Origin: Bisporella sp. PMI_857
Lineage: Eukaryota > Ascomycota > Leotiomycetes > Helotiales > Helotiaceae
Direction: 5' to 3'
Assembly (NCBI GenBank): GCA_021307315.1
Contig: JAJSPD010000064.1
Coordinates: 124,001-188,000, forward strand
Length of the DNA: 64,000 bases
Shown: positions 1 through 11,748 of the stretch, one piece after another
Layout: each line of letters begins with the position of its first letter
Numbering within the stretch: position 1 is the stretch's first letter
Made by a program: the position numbers and the translations under genes
Notes under the pieces: generated by a model
Told to the model about the DNA's origin: nothing
The model's database searches: none
Seen by the model: only the letters and a program-made list of their open reading frames with translations

Positions 1-1471
1 TTTCTTAAACTATTTTGCAAAGTAAGGAATACTAAGACGGCGAGGTTTTTGCTTTATTTTAAAGGGAACTTAAATCAGATTTCTGCAGCTATGGTGAACG
101 GCTGAAGGACAACCACTCTCCGTATCCCTGCACATGCCGGATACGCGGGACTGCTAGATATATGTAAGACAATTTACACTATATATATATATATATAAAA
201 GGTGGAACCAAAGCTTTAGTCGTATGTACCACAACGCAAATATTTATCAAATATTCTTTTAGTCTACTTTTGACAAATCTTCTAAACAATACTATTTTAG
301 CAAGGCCAAAAATGCCTCCTTGAGCCACGTACGTGAGTCCTCTACAGCACGAAATGAGGCAAGTTCTTGTACAGTCACATTTGGCCCATCCGTTACCAAC
401 TCCTAGTCTTGAGCCCACATGCGCGATTGAGGCTTCTGCCTGCAGGTGAAAGTCTTGGGATGCGGAAGCATCAAAACTGGATGCTTTTGTTATACTCGTG
501 TTAATGTGAATTGCTTGAGTTGCATCATGTGCCTCCAAAATGGCTAGTAGCTCAGTGGCTTCTGGTTGGAGGCGCTTTCGCGGGCCAAAGTAAGCCTAGG
601 TTCTGCGCCTCGGCCCATGCACCCCCCAAGTGTGTGGTCTACGCCGTAAGGCCAAGAATTCGATAGATCTCCTGCAGGATAAGTACGAGTTAGACTAGTA
701 GATAAACGAGATTCTATTGTACCTTTAGAAAGAGAGCCTGGAGGAATTGGAGGGGAAAATTTTTGCAAGGAAAAATAAGGTGGATTAAAAGCTAGATTCT
801 GATTAATCCATTAGGTACACAGGAGTTTTGTCTGCCAAGGTGTTAAACTGCTAGTTTCAATGAGGCCCAAGGATCTTGTACCCTTCTCGTACTCGTTTCC
901 TGCCTAAATGAGACGTAGAGGTCATTACGCGAGCTGACAATTATCGACTTATCTTCTCTCATCAAACCCTACTTTGGAAGTAGAGAGACAACTTCACATA
1001 TGCTCCCTAGGCAGTGCTCTCTAGGCTCTATGGCTACCTATCAAAGTTCATAAACTCAAGAGACAGGTTTATTGTCTAGCACTCCAGTATTTCTACAATG
1101 TCTTCCTACAGTTCAACAAGCACCTACATCCTGCATTTTATGCCAATGCACTGTGTCATAATGCCACACAGCTCAGCAACTGTTATGCCAAGTATGTCGC
1201 TACAAGACTATCACCGGACTTGTCAGCGGTACAATAACCCTGTTCCGGTCCAAGAGTCATTATACTCCTCAATTCATGACATGCATTATACTGTGCCTCA
1301 ATCATATGCGTTGCTTATCCACTGGAGACTGCAGTTGCTCGTATACGAAACCCATAAGTTGACTCTCTAGGCTTCAATTTTTTAGAGTAAAAGTATCTCC
1401 AACGCGATCCTCCAAAGCTGTTTTCTACTTCTTTAGAGAGTCATCGTCCCCAAGCCACCCAGTAGAACATT
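1..1471. other. intergenic, no convincing gene
   Basis: I see no supported gene here. Open frames on both strands are short, lack family resemblance and do not join through plausible introns. A (TA)n microsatellite lies at about 181-196. A stretch near 547-610 has a weak resemblance to tRNA A and B boxes but no tRNA fold, so it is not called. Confidence 0.5.
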
Positions 1472-3225
1472 ATGCACTCCGCTGTGCTTTCGTTAGCTTC
1501 AGCAGCTGTAATTCTACTCTTAGGAGCTCCTACTCTAGCTCAACTACCCAAGCCAGTCCTGTTCTCCGATGGCTTGTCGCCGCATGTTGAGCAGAGTTTC
1601 TGGGACAACTTGGTGCCTGTTGAGTTCGTACTAACTCTTAACTATAAGACGAAGCGTGCGTGCACTAACTTACGAACAGAAGTACCTGGATCTGGTGGAC
1701 TGGTAACGACATACCTCAACGATGCAAGGAGGAAGCTGAATATCTTGGCCTCAACCCCGTTGATTTCGACATTTACTCGTAAATAATCCTACATTCATCA
1801 GCAGGAGACTTACGGGTGATATTTCAATTCCATCCCCTCGAGTCGCATGCTTATCCTATTCAAACCCTTGCTGACTAAATAAAGAATCAAATATGTTGAT
1901 TGCGACACGAGTTGGTTTATATGTCGACACAAAAATGCAGTACTGACGTAAGTTAGTGACTCAACCGTTACTTGGTCATTGCTAAGCTGAGCCACCCATC
2001 TAGTCGACCTGTAATGACAAATCTCTTTGGCCGCATACCGGTCCATGAACGCCAATGGATTCAGTAGGCTATTAAACTTTGGCTTCTTTAAAAAAAAAGT
2101 TAACTCCATTAACAGACACATCATGGCGGCCCCCGCAACTGATGGAAATTGGGCTTACATTAGATCCGCTGTTGCGGTCTTTGTCGGCAATGTTGGGGTC
2201 CCCTCCGTCTTTCAGCACGAAATCGGCCATGCGATGGATGCGTACAATAACGCCGTAGGATCCAGCCCTACTACTACATGGGACACCGCTATCAGAAATG
2301 ACACCTGCGTACCTGACGACTATGCCAATACAAGTATATAAAATACTCCAAATTTATAATGTCTTGCTTATCTCAAATAGGCAAGGCAGAAGATTATGCT
2401 CAAAACAGCGTTCTTCAACTATACGAGATCGTCACCCCGTAATGATTCCTGAGAGCAACAAGGCTCTTATTCCGGATTGGTTCATGATAAGCATCTTGAG
2501 AGCCTATAAAGAAAGAGACTGTTTAACATGAATCAGATCGTATTTTAAATCCTCTGAAACCCCCCTCTCTTGAGATGTCATTGTTAACGTCTCGACCTCA
2601 CAGAGGAGGACTTGACAAGATAGGTATGAAAAATCCTGTTCCGGATTGATTTGTAATGTGAAATCCTTCCCAGAACAAGGGAAAGTCTTCTGCGGACAAC
2701 GACATAGAAAAGAAATCTGGATTATACCTGAATCTTCTAAAACCTTTCTAGATTACAGGGTCGTCGCTGACACTAGGATACACAGGATCATGGAGGTGTC
2801 TCCAATGGCAATACAGGGCGGTAAGAGCATTTCAACGGCCTGCGACGATACCAGGCGGCAAATGTGAGCGAAGAGTAAGTTAATATTCAAACTGAAACTA
2901 TTCCAACCACTCTCCAGATCCCATCAACCAAAACTACTAACTCCCGACCTTCCAGTGGGCCAATTCGCCTATAGTCCCCAAGGCCGGGACTACGTTACTC
3001 AAAACCGTGGCTTCCGGGCCTGAAACACTTGAAGCAGCCGAATTTGCAGCAGGCTCGAGTGTCCCTACGTTTGGACTCCCACCCGCAGATGAGACCGAGC
3101 CGCGTGTGGATAGGTTCAAGAATCCCGTCTTCAACAAAGCTGCAGAGTTGGAAGCTATTGAGCTGGAAGAGAGTTGGGACAGAAAGGCGAGGATCAAGAG
3201 AATGCATATGGCGAGAGCCGCATAG
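1472..3225 (+). CDS. con-13-like secreted protein with HEIGH metal-binding motif
   Basis: This is a multi-exon gene similar, from memory of the family, to conidiation-specific protein 13 of filamentous fungi. Inferred exons are 1472-1623, 1680-1778, 1885-1947, 2004-2063, 2116-2333, 2381-2438, about 2752-2874 and 2956-3225; all but one junction keep frame and have GT-AG ends. The N terminus MHSAVLSLASAAVILLLGAP is a signal peptide, so the product is probably secreted. Recognisable blocks in order are a W-rich STWIWWTGNDIP segment, CDTSWFICRH, LFGRIPVHERQWIQHIMAAP, HEIGHAMDAY at 2216-2245, VPDDYANTS, AEDYAQNS, IPGGKCERR and WANSPIV. HEIGH is an exact HExxH zinc motif and the later AEDYAQ acid could be a third ligand, which suggests a gluzincin-like fold; activity is untested. 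The join across 2439-2751 is unresolved: 2438 ends in phase 2 while the best acceptors downstream are phase 0 or 1. A missed small exon, an insertion or a damaged allele are all possible. Confidence 0.72.
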
Positions 3226-5500
3226 AGGTCTATCAGGTAGGACAGTATTATACTGAAAAGATGAAAAACTAAAATTCTAAGAGTACCCATTCAACATAGA
3301 GTGCTCTTCTTGTTGGCAAAATTATACAGTAGAATATATAATATTTATTATTCATAGCTGCTTGAGACTATGGTTCTGTATGTATAGCTTGTTTATAGTC
3401 GAGAATACGTACATAGGAGAGCCAATTTTATTTCCGCACTTTGCCCTTAACCGAACCTAGACAGTAATTTCGCGTCGCAGTATTCTTTACCGAAAAAGCA
3501 GAGTAGCATAAGGAGTGATTGGCGAAGACAAACGATCAAAATGCCAATGATTTCCGTGTTACACGTATCCACAAGATGAGTTACTGGCAGCTTTCCATAT
3601 CTCTTAAAGTACGACTGCAGTCCCTAGGCTACCCATATCATTTCCAGTTCTAGCTTCGACACAGGCCGTAGCAACACCTCCATCTATAGCCAATGAATGT
3701 TGGAGTCGGTTTTTTTCTCACACATGCCTCTGTTACTATATTCGAGTATATTATGCTTGCTCGCCACACCCTGCTTCTTCTGGATATTATTTCGAATCCC
3801 ATCAAATTTTGGCTTGCTATTAAAAGTGCAGAAATATTAGGTAGTCGTCAAAGCATTGCGGCGCCGATTAATTTTTTTTAGCTTCCCTATCGAGATCCGG
3901 AATACAAGGTGTGAGGAGCTCCTCGTTATCGCTGTGCCCATTAACATAGACATGGCTCCGGACCGCTTGCGTAGCATATGCGGATTACCACCAAACACTA
4001 ACAGTTAGCTTAAATCTAGAAAACCAAGCCTCAGCCCAACAATTCTGTTTAGCAGGATATCCAATAATACCTGGAGCCAACCTCCGTGCCATATCTACGG
4101 CCATTGCTGTTGACAGGCTATCGAGATGCTATATTCCTGGTGTTATGAAACTTGATAGGTCAATAAAGGATTTTCTTAGATGACTCTAGAGGTTCGATAG
4201 CAGAGAGTCGATCGCAGGATGTATATTCTTCACTTTAGAGAGGTAAGAGACTGCTAGGATATCATGCTGTATTGACTTTAAAACGCGAGACAGTTAAGAT
4301 CCTCGTGTTCAAAGGCTGATAGCTTAGCTAAATAAAGGAATCTTGTTTTATGTTTGCTGCTATACTTTCAATTTAGCGACCTTACTGAACATTCAACCTA
4401 GCGTATGAAAGCTAAGGTTAACAAATGATGTTTGATAACGGAGCCACCCTATGTTTGTTGTTTTGTTTTATAGGGCCTATGGAGAAGTTGTTTTGGTAAT
4501 TTATACACAAGAGAATTGATATAGCTTTGAAGATGTCTTATTCAGATATATTAATACTGCAAATTGCTTGATCTTTATGTCTGTGTCTTAATAAAGTTTC
4601 TAACTGAGCTTCACCACCATGGAATAGGGGGTTAACCGAGTCTTGGCATTCCCTCACGTCCACCAAGGCAATGAGCGTCATCCCTTCCTTTAGCTAACTG
4701 TACAAAGTGGTATTCACACTCCATAGTCCTCAGTGCCTAGCTTGTCTCAGATTTTCAACAACGATATCAGAGACAGCATACACGTCATCTCCTTCCGTCG
4801 CCTAGGCATACTTAGAGGAATGAACCAACTCCGACAGTTCTCGACGAGATAGTCTCTGCAAAAGGCTTGAATCCCAGATCTGCAATAGGAATCGAACTAT
4901 GCGCTGCATTTTTATGGACAGCGTGAAACGTGCTACATCCACATTCTAGCCGCCTAGAAGTTGGTAGAGATCTGACTTTAAGATTGCTAAGAAGAGTGCC
5001 TTTTTTGCGAATGACTAACAAAATCACACTTTAGAAATCATCTCGCATGATAGGAAGTACCTAGGGCCATTTGACACCTAGCAAAATGTATAGTAGTAAC
5101 CAGAGATGATTGGAAGATCAGTAGTTGTCGTTGTAGAGTAGGTGATGTGGTCAATGGTTCTTGGAAAGCAACTGAGAGCGATCAAGGGGCAGATAGATAC
5201 AGCTGCGTGACAACAAAGTTCTAGGCCGATAAGGCCCTAGTATATTGAATTATGGCTAGCTTTTTGTGATGGGATTTGAGAGATCTGGAGGTCTTTCTTT
5301 TAATTATATAATATGCAGTACATCCTAAGAGTGGGATAGGTATTTGGCAAGGACCAGCATTGACCTCCTTGCAATAAGACCTTTAAACTGTCAAGTTTCC
5401 CGTATAGAAGCGCCATCGAGGTGTCTTCGGGGGCCAATCTAAAGTTGTGATTGGATTGCTACCCGAGGCACTGTAAGCCCCGACGGCGCAGGCAGCATTT
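3226..5500. other. intergenic, no convincing gene
   Basis: About 2.3 kb with many stop codons in all frames and no recognisable domain. AT-leaning, with scattered TTTA and TATA runs. It separates the con-13-like gene from a decayed HET gene and is probably old accessory DNA. Confidence 0.5.
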
Positions 5501-7688
5501 CTCTGTCGAGTCATTAGATCTCATTTTAATGTCTGGCCTAGGTGACGATATGGATTATGTCCACCATCCACTTACTGGTGATGTGCACGCTTCCCGGCTA
5601 TTAGAGCTCGAACCTCCTTCGGCTTCTGACTCTGAGATAAGTGTAGATTGCGGTAAGCTAATCTGGACGACGAAATGGAATATATAGCACTTTCCTATGC
5701 TTGGGGGGACCCGAGTACAATTGCGTTGGTCTTTGTTGATTCACGGCCGTGGCACGATACCAAAACCTACGAGGCTGCATTGCGTCGTCTCTGAGATCTT
5801 GGCGAGGCCACAATTTGGGTTGACGTGATCTGCATCAACCAGAAAGATGAGAATGAGAAGGCTAAGCAGATTTTGTTCATGCGAGATATCTACCACCATG
5901 CGGAGGAAATGCTGATTTGGCTTGCGGAACCTGACGCCGATGATGCAGCAGTAAAGCTGGCGATAGAGCTGCTGAACAAGCTCCATGGGGAGCCCAGAAT
6001 AAAAGCCTGGGTGCGTGAATGTACAAAGGAGCATATGACAGAAGGTTTGCTCCGACCCAAGTCATTGATGCTTGGAAGCAGGGCGATAACTTTGAGTCTT
6101 GGAATTCTCTTCTGAATGTCTTTAATTATCCCTGGTTTCGAAGACTATGGGTTGTTCAAGAATATATGGTAGCATGAAAAAGTCGATGCGTATTTCGGCA
6201 CCATACCATCCCGATGGAAGAGATCGCCAATATTGCATATGTGATAGCCTTTTCCTTAGGCAGAAGTAGTCTGCTCTAGACCACAAAATTCGCGCATTCT
6301 GAATTCTTGAGAAAGTTGAGTGGTGTATGTGATTAGGCTTTTGATAAGTATAAGGTGAACGTCTACTACGATCGCTCAATGAAGAAACAATGCTACTCAA
6401 CTTTAAATGCTCAGATCCTTGGGACCGAGTTTTTGCATCACTAGGTAGGTTATGCTAAGCCAGAAGCACTTCATTATGAATCATGATTTTCATTTGTCTA
6501 CAAAGTCTCGAAACTTTTGATATTGACTTCGAATCACCACAATTTCTTGGCGCAAGAAACGTTATTGGCATAAAATCCGACTATTCTCAAGCAACTAGTG
6601 AGCTCTACACCTTTGTTAGTCGGAAGTTATTGCAGAACATGTATGTCCTTGATGTCTTATCGTCTGCTGGCACCAGCGGACAAAGCCAGGATACAAAACT
6701 ACCCTCATAGGCAGTCGGCTAGCGTAGGGACACTTGGCGCTTACACTCAATCCTGTATAAGGCGTCTTACAGCTTGACACGCAGAATTCGATTCGGGCAG
6801 TTTACAGACACTTTGGAGTTTTGGGAGTGGGGTGGATAATATTTCCAGAAACAGAGGCTCTCTAAGGATGTCCTAATTTAATGAACTGGCTGACTACTTA
6901 GATTTAGTCGTACAAAAAGAAAGACTAGTAAGTAATGATCGATCTCAATAGCCAAATCCGAATTGTGTAGCCTTCCAAATAATCAGGGCGAATCTAGATT
7001 TTTTCGAACAGCTCGGATGCCAACGGCATTTTGATACCTACCCTGGCGACTGTGACCCTCGCATGCCTGGCTGAGAGCTGCTACGCTTGATATCAGCTTT
7101 GGGCCAAGAGGCACCCGCCAACTCAGTGCATAACGGTTGCATGAATTCCTAAAAAAAAAACCGCGTCTTCTTAGTAACACGTCATCAACTGACTTCTCGC
7201 CGTCATTAGAGATGGAGGGCTACAAGTACTTTAACGACTATGCGATTAATTGGATTAAACGAAAAGCAGAGGCAACATTCTTTCTCTGCAAAACAGGTTA
7301 TATGGGTGTCAGCATTACTCAGATAGGGGAAGGAGATATCATAGTGGTTCTACTTGAAGCCAATGTCCCATTCATAGTTAGGAAACGAGACGACTACTAC
7401 GCATTAGCGGGAGAGCGTTTCGTCTGAGAATTGATAGACAGCGAAATCTTAAAGGACAAAACCGAGGACGAGGTTCAGGATATGATCGAAACTATCGATT
7501 CCGATGATCCTATTCTACTTGAGAACATACTCAAGAAAATAAGAATATCGAATATAAATGCCGTCGCAATCAATGGCAAAGGTAGCAGGACCAAAGATTT
7601 TCAACATGTTAGGGGGAAACAGAAGTTTGGCAATACCCACGACGTAAAATCAGATGATAGAGAGTTGAAGACAATAATAGAAAAATAA
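5501..7688 (+). pseudogene. decayed HET-domain (heterokaryon incompatibility) gene
   Basis: The translation shows the HET domain in order but in several frames. It runs from an N-terminal HPLTGDVHASRLLELEPPS segment, through EYIALSYAWGDPS, IWVDVICINQKDENEKAKQ and MRDIYHHAEEMLIWLAEP, to FNYPWFRRLWVVQEYMVA, which are hallmarks of the family. A C-terminal part near 7280-7425 has the usual late HET-protein pattern (FFLCKTGYMGVSI, GDIIVVLLEANVPFIVRK, YYALAGERFV). The gene is broken: a frame change lies near 5655, a TGA sits in the domain near 5792 (a CGA to TGA change would explain it), another frame change lies near 6080, and the LPS*AVG* segment near 6705-6721 has two TAG codons where related proteins carry tryptophan. 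A TGA near 7426 cuts the last block. HET proteins trigger cell death after fusion of incompatible strains; this copy cannot make a full product. It could be a relic inactivated by RIP. Confidence 0.85.
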
Positions 7689-7885
7689 AATAGAGAATGA
7701 TATACCGCATATAGAATGAAGTGAAGAATCAGTGAAAAAGGATGATCCACAGTCTGCCTTTACATGAGTTATTGAGCAGAACATGATCTGTGCCTGAGGC
7801 ATTCATCAGCCTTCCCTCTCCACACCCCACCAACCTCGACCTAATGCATCACGGTCAACCTTATCTCACAACAACCACCGCAAAA

Positions 7886-8760
7886 ATGCCTGTACGTTGT
7901 CTCCCATACCCTTTAATCTCCCTACCATCTAAATAATAACAGGCATATAACTCTATCTTCAACACCGACACTTCACCGCAGCTAATCGGTACCTTCCCTC
8001 TCCTTCCACTACGCACCAAAACCCGCGGCCCAGCCTACACGCTACCCCTCCTCCCTTCCTTACCACCCTCACAATCGCCAGAACCCGACGATGACAGCTA
8101 TGATGCGCTGGATGAAGTGTTGAGCTTATTCAGGGCGAATACTTTTTTCAGAAATTTCGAGATCCAAGGGCCGGCAGATAGGCTGCTTGTTTATGGGATT
8201 TTGTGGGTTAGTGAGTGCTTGGGGAAGATCAGGAATAACATGAGCGGGCGGTATGTGGAGCTTTGTTCTGCGAAATGTCTAGCCGAGAGAAGATGAATTT
8301 CAAAGGGGCCACGTTTGGAGCCACAATACCTCTGATTTTGCCCTCTCTACTCTGCCTCATGCCTTTGCTCTATAGCTCAAGAAGCCTTACTAACAATCTG
8401 CCAGAGAGGCACAGAAAGAAGTCTCAAACATAGCACTAGACACCAACTTTGCCATCCCGGGTGATCCAGGATTCCCTCTCAATCAGGTTCGTCATGCGCC
8501 GCATCCTTTTAGAATCTTTCTCGTCCATCACGGCCTGTCCTCCTCTCAAACCGGAAAGCGCGAGCTGACATCCGTGAAAACAGATTTTCACACCACCTTC
8601 TACACGCCAAGAAGCAGAAGTCCTCCGCCAATACCTGATGCAAGTCCGACAAGAGCTTGCTACCCGATTACTAGCACGTATATACGAAGATGGCACGGAT
8701 AAGCCAAGTAAATGGTGGTTGAGCTTTGCGAAGCGAAAGTTCATGGGAAAGAGTCTTTAG
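7886..8760 (+). CDS. ARC18: Arp2/3 complex subunit 3 (p21-Arc)
   Basis: The product is the 21-kDa subunit of the Arp2/3 complex, which nucleates branched actin at endocytic patches. Exons are 7886-7891, 7943-8250, 8405-8486 and 8584-8760, giving 190 residues, the usual length for the family. Conserved blocks read in order: MPAYNSIFN at the start, GTFPLLPLRTKTRGPA, DEVLSLFRANTFFRNFEI, LVYGILWVSECLGKI, FAIPGDPGFPLNQ, and a C-terminal KPSKWWLSFAKRKFMGKSL. The first exon codes only for Met-Pro, so a frame-based search would miss the start; the intron that follows ends in ATAATAACAG. Three introns are 51, 154 and 97 nt. The gene converges on the next one with about 290 bp between stop codons. Symbol follows budding yeast; human ARPC3 is the orthologue. 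Identification is secure. Confidence 0.95.
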
Positions 8761-9051
8761 ATGAGCTCTAAATGGGTTGACTAAAGCCATACCGGGTCAA
8801 GAGGATTGGAGCTGTGCAGATGAGTGAACTAAGGGCTAGGCTGCTATTGGAAAAGCTTAATGATCTTGAAACCGCGAGGCATAGATGTATTAACCTTGAG
8901 CGTGGTTAAAAACTAAAATGAAACATGAAAAGAGGTATAGACGTCACGTCATGCAAAGGTTCCATATACATGATCGTTTTGTGACCTCTTCTAGATACAA
9001 TCACTATCGACTAAACGCTAGACAGCCTTGCTTCCAAAGTAATTTAAGCTG

Positions 9052-10969
9052 TCACACCTCCGTCATCACCATCTCTCCTACATCGTTCTTCTTTAACGCA
9101 CTCTGTTTCTCCAGGTCATCATCTCGTTTCCGTTTTCCCCATTTTCCTCTCGCTTCCACCCGTCCCTCTGCAGGCAGAACCCTCGTCGCCGTGAAGACAT
9201 ATCCCTCTGCCCCGCCTTTGCACGTCATGAGAGGGTGCGTTCTGCCGGGGAGAACTTGCCATTTATTGACGCGCGTTGTATGTACGGTGACATTGAGGAG
9301 AAGAGTAGGGTTAAGTGGGAAGTCTTCTGTGCCGGGCCAGTGATCTTGGGGTTTGTCTAGGGAGTCCGAAGGGGTCAATTCTGATTCTGGGTTGGTAGAT
9401 ATAGAAGCGCTTGAATTTAAGGGTTGGCTCTGCGGTGATGATGCATCTGTGGGAGGTGCTGAACTTGCAGATTTAGTGAAGAGTTTTTCGGGAGGAGATT
9501 GGATGAATGCTGTCCGTCTGCTCGTAGAATACATATCTGCTAAGTGGGACAATGGCTCAATCGTCGGGCTATAGACGACCACCTGTGCGCCTCCTCTCAA
9601 TAACGGTACCAAGTTTTTCATGATGCTCACTGGATCCATGGCGCTTGCTACGACCAGCCCATCGAAGCCGCCTGCTCTGGTGTTATCGATAATCGAGCGA
9701 GCACGATTGTAGCGTCGTTGTTTGCGGTAGTAAGTACCACGTTTGCCAGGCTTGAGGTCAGCGAGCTCGGATGCAGGGAGAACTTGGGGTGGAGAGGAGT
9801 AAGTGCTATCTGAGGAGGGGGAGATGAGTTGTAGCCAAGAGAGCGGGTGGAGGTGAGACGCAAGTGGGTGTGTGTAAGAGGATGGGTGAGCGGGCGAGTT
9901 GGGGTGGTAGTTGAAGTAAGTAAGTAGGGAGAGATTTGGTTGTGCATTCGTGTGGACCAGTGTTAATGTATTAGATGTTGCGAGGGGCCTATCATAAATG
10001 TCTTCGGTTTTATCCTCTTCATCTACTTCTCCAATTTCTTGAAGTCTATTTTCTTTTTCTTCTCCGCTGGACTGCTTCTTGGGAAGTGCTGTTAGAGTGT
10101 ATTCTCGATGTAGAGTCCCCATTCGTTCGGCCATGGCTGCGACTATCAAACCCCCGGTTTCGTCAACCACGAGCCAGCGTCCGCTAGGAGTTCCTGGGGT
10201 GGGATCTTCTGCAAAATGTATGTTGGACCAACTTCCGATCAAACTTAACGTTTCCTCTCGAATCTCCAGAACCTTAGATGCCTCTTTTTCATCAATCAGC
10301 CACTGGGTAAGGTTTGCGACATCCAAAGGAAGAACCGTAAATCTCTTTAGATATTTCTTCGTCTTCAGAAGCTTGTACTTGGCTAGCGAGAAAGAGGTCT
10401 TTTCGTCCAGTCCGGTATGTGACAACATTAACTTAGCGATCAAATCCTTTCCTGCACCTGTACCCTCCCGTTTCAGTTCCTCTATTTCCTCCATGGTCAA
10501 AGTCTGCCTTGCAGAGTCATCGATAGTCTCTCGATTCGACCGCATAATGACCTCGCCATTCTCGCCGACCAACTGAAATTCTACCCCATCTCCTGCCGCC
10601 AAAACATCCGAGGAGCCATTGGCTGCTGAAGTTGCAGCGGTTTCTTCTGCTATAACATCGGCATGCAACTCTGATGCGGGAACGATCCGTAGATCTGAAT
10701 CTTTTACTCCGGGTTTTCGATCGAGTAGTTCGTAGGTAAGATTATGTGGTCGGAAGAGGATCGAATTTGCAGCAAAAGTACCATGTTTGCCTACTGATAT
10801 TATGCTATTCTATTTAGCACTATGTTGAGAAATGGGAAGAACATAAGGATGTGAAGGTGCTCACTATGCTGCTGCAAACTCACTTATTGGGAATGACTTG
10901 AATGACTCGAGATCGTTCGGACTGCAATCGCAAGACAACCCAAGAATTGGGTGTTACGACCGAATTCAT
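9052..10969 (-). CDS. TRM6: tRNA (adenine-58-N1) methyltransferase non-catalytic subunit
   Basis: Trm6 (Gcd10) is the RNA-binding, non-catalytic partner of Trm61 in the nuclear complex that makes m1A58 in tRNAs, needed for initiator tRNA stability. Exon 1 is 10969-10884 and encodes MNSVVTPNSWVVLRLQ and IQVIPN; exon 2 is 10804-9052. The 79-nt intron has a GTGAGT donor and an AATAG acceptor, chosen because it keeps phase and gives IPNNIISVGKHGTFAANSIL, the family pattern. The product is 612 residues. The middle part (AKLMLSHTGLDEKTSFSLAKY, KYLKRFTVLPLDVANLTQWL) and the Rossmann-like second half (GFDGLVVASAMDP, LLRGGAQVVVYSPTIEPL) match Trm6. The C terminus is a lysine/arginine-rich tail. It is divergent from the MINDY gene with about 780 bp between start codons. 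Confidence 0.93.
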
Positions 10970-11748
10970 GTTGTGGCCCTCCACAAACTGCATGCAACGA
11001 AGAAAGAATTGCTCTAAGAGCGCGGCTATGGTATCATTTTGCGAAGTTTGATCACAGACAAGGCTGCGGGATAAGAAAATATATTTTGATCCCCACAATC
11101 AGTCCATCTACCACATTGGTGCTCAAGGTCTTCAGCCTTGTGCCAAGACTGTCGTATCGATGATATCTTGGCACCGAATGCGAGCGGCAACTTTTGAAGG
11201 GCCACGCAATCTCGACCAGGTATACGTAAACAAGAAAGGCGAATCTATATAATTAGGTAGGTTGTATGCGGAATCCTGCGGGTAGAATCCAATGATCGAG
11301 CGAGGAGGAAGACATTTCTTCTATGTAAGCGTGTCTACTGGCGCCTTTAGAAGCCATGGCGTAGTAACCCCTGGGTGCCTGAAGTCATCACGTCGTTAAG
11401 GGGAGGTGTGGCTGGTGCTATCGATATCTTGGTTTACAATTCCAATTCGTGTTTGCTCACTACCAACACTCTCCTCATTCTCCTCTCAAGTCAAGTGAAT
11501 TTTCTTCTTGTCTGTTTTCTCTTAGTAAACTTTCAAACAGCACGCCATTTTTGCCGGCGGTCAAGTGCGGTCACCTTAAAGGCCAACGGAAATGACTTCA
11601 TAGCTATTTCCAGGGACTCTGTTCTATCGTTGAGATACCTATCTCCGCAGATCGGGACCACGAACAAGCGAGACATTGTGCGATCCGCGGAAGAACATTG
11701 AGATTTACATCCTGAGCTTCGAATTGGAGATCCCACAATTTTACAAGT
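10970..11748. promoter_or_regulatory. shared upstream region of TRM6 and MINDY genes
   Basis: The 779 bp between two divergent starts contains no supported gene. A pyrimidine-rich run with CTCCTCATTCTCCTCTC at about 11470-11490 lies on the MINDY side, typical of fungal transcription start regions. No specific operator is recognised. Confidence 0.4.

Noticed and set aside
547..610. tRNA- or SINE-like A box (TAGCTCAGTGG) and weak B box
   Set aside because: No acceptor stem or cloverleaf can be formed, the B box is poor, and no second copy was noticed in the window.
8436..8744. Minus-strand frame across ARPC3
   Set aside because: Shadow of the coding exons and intron of ARPC3, whose protein match is unmistakable.
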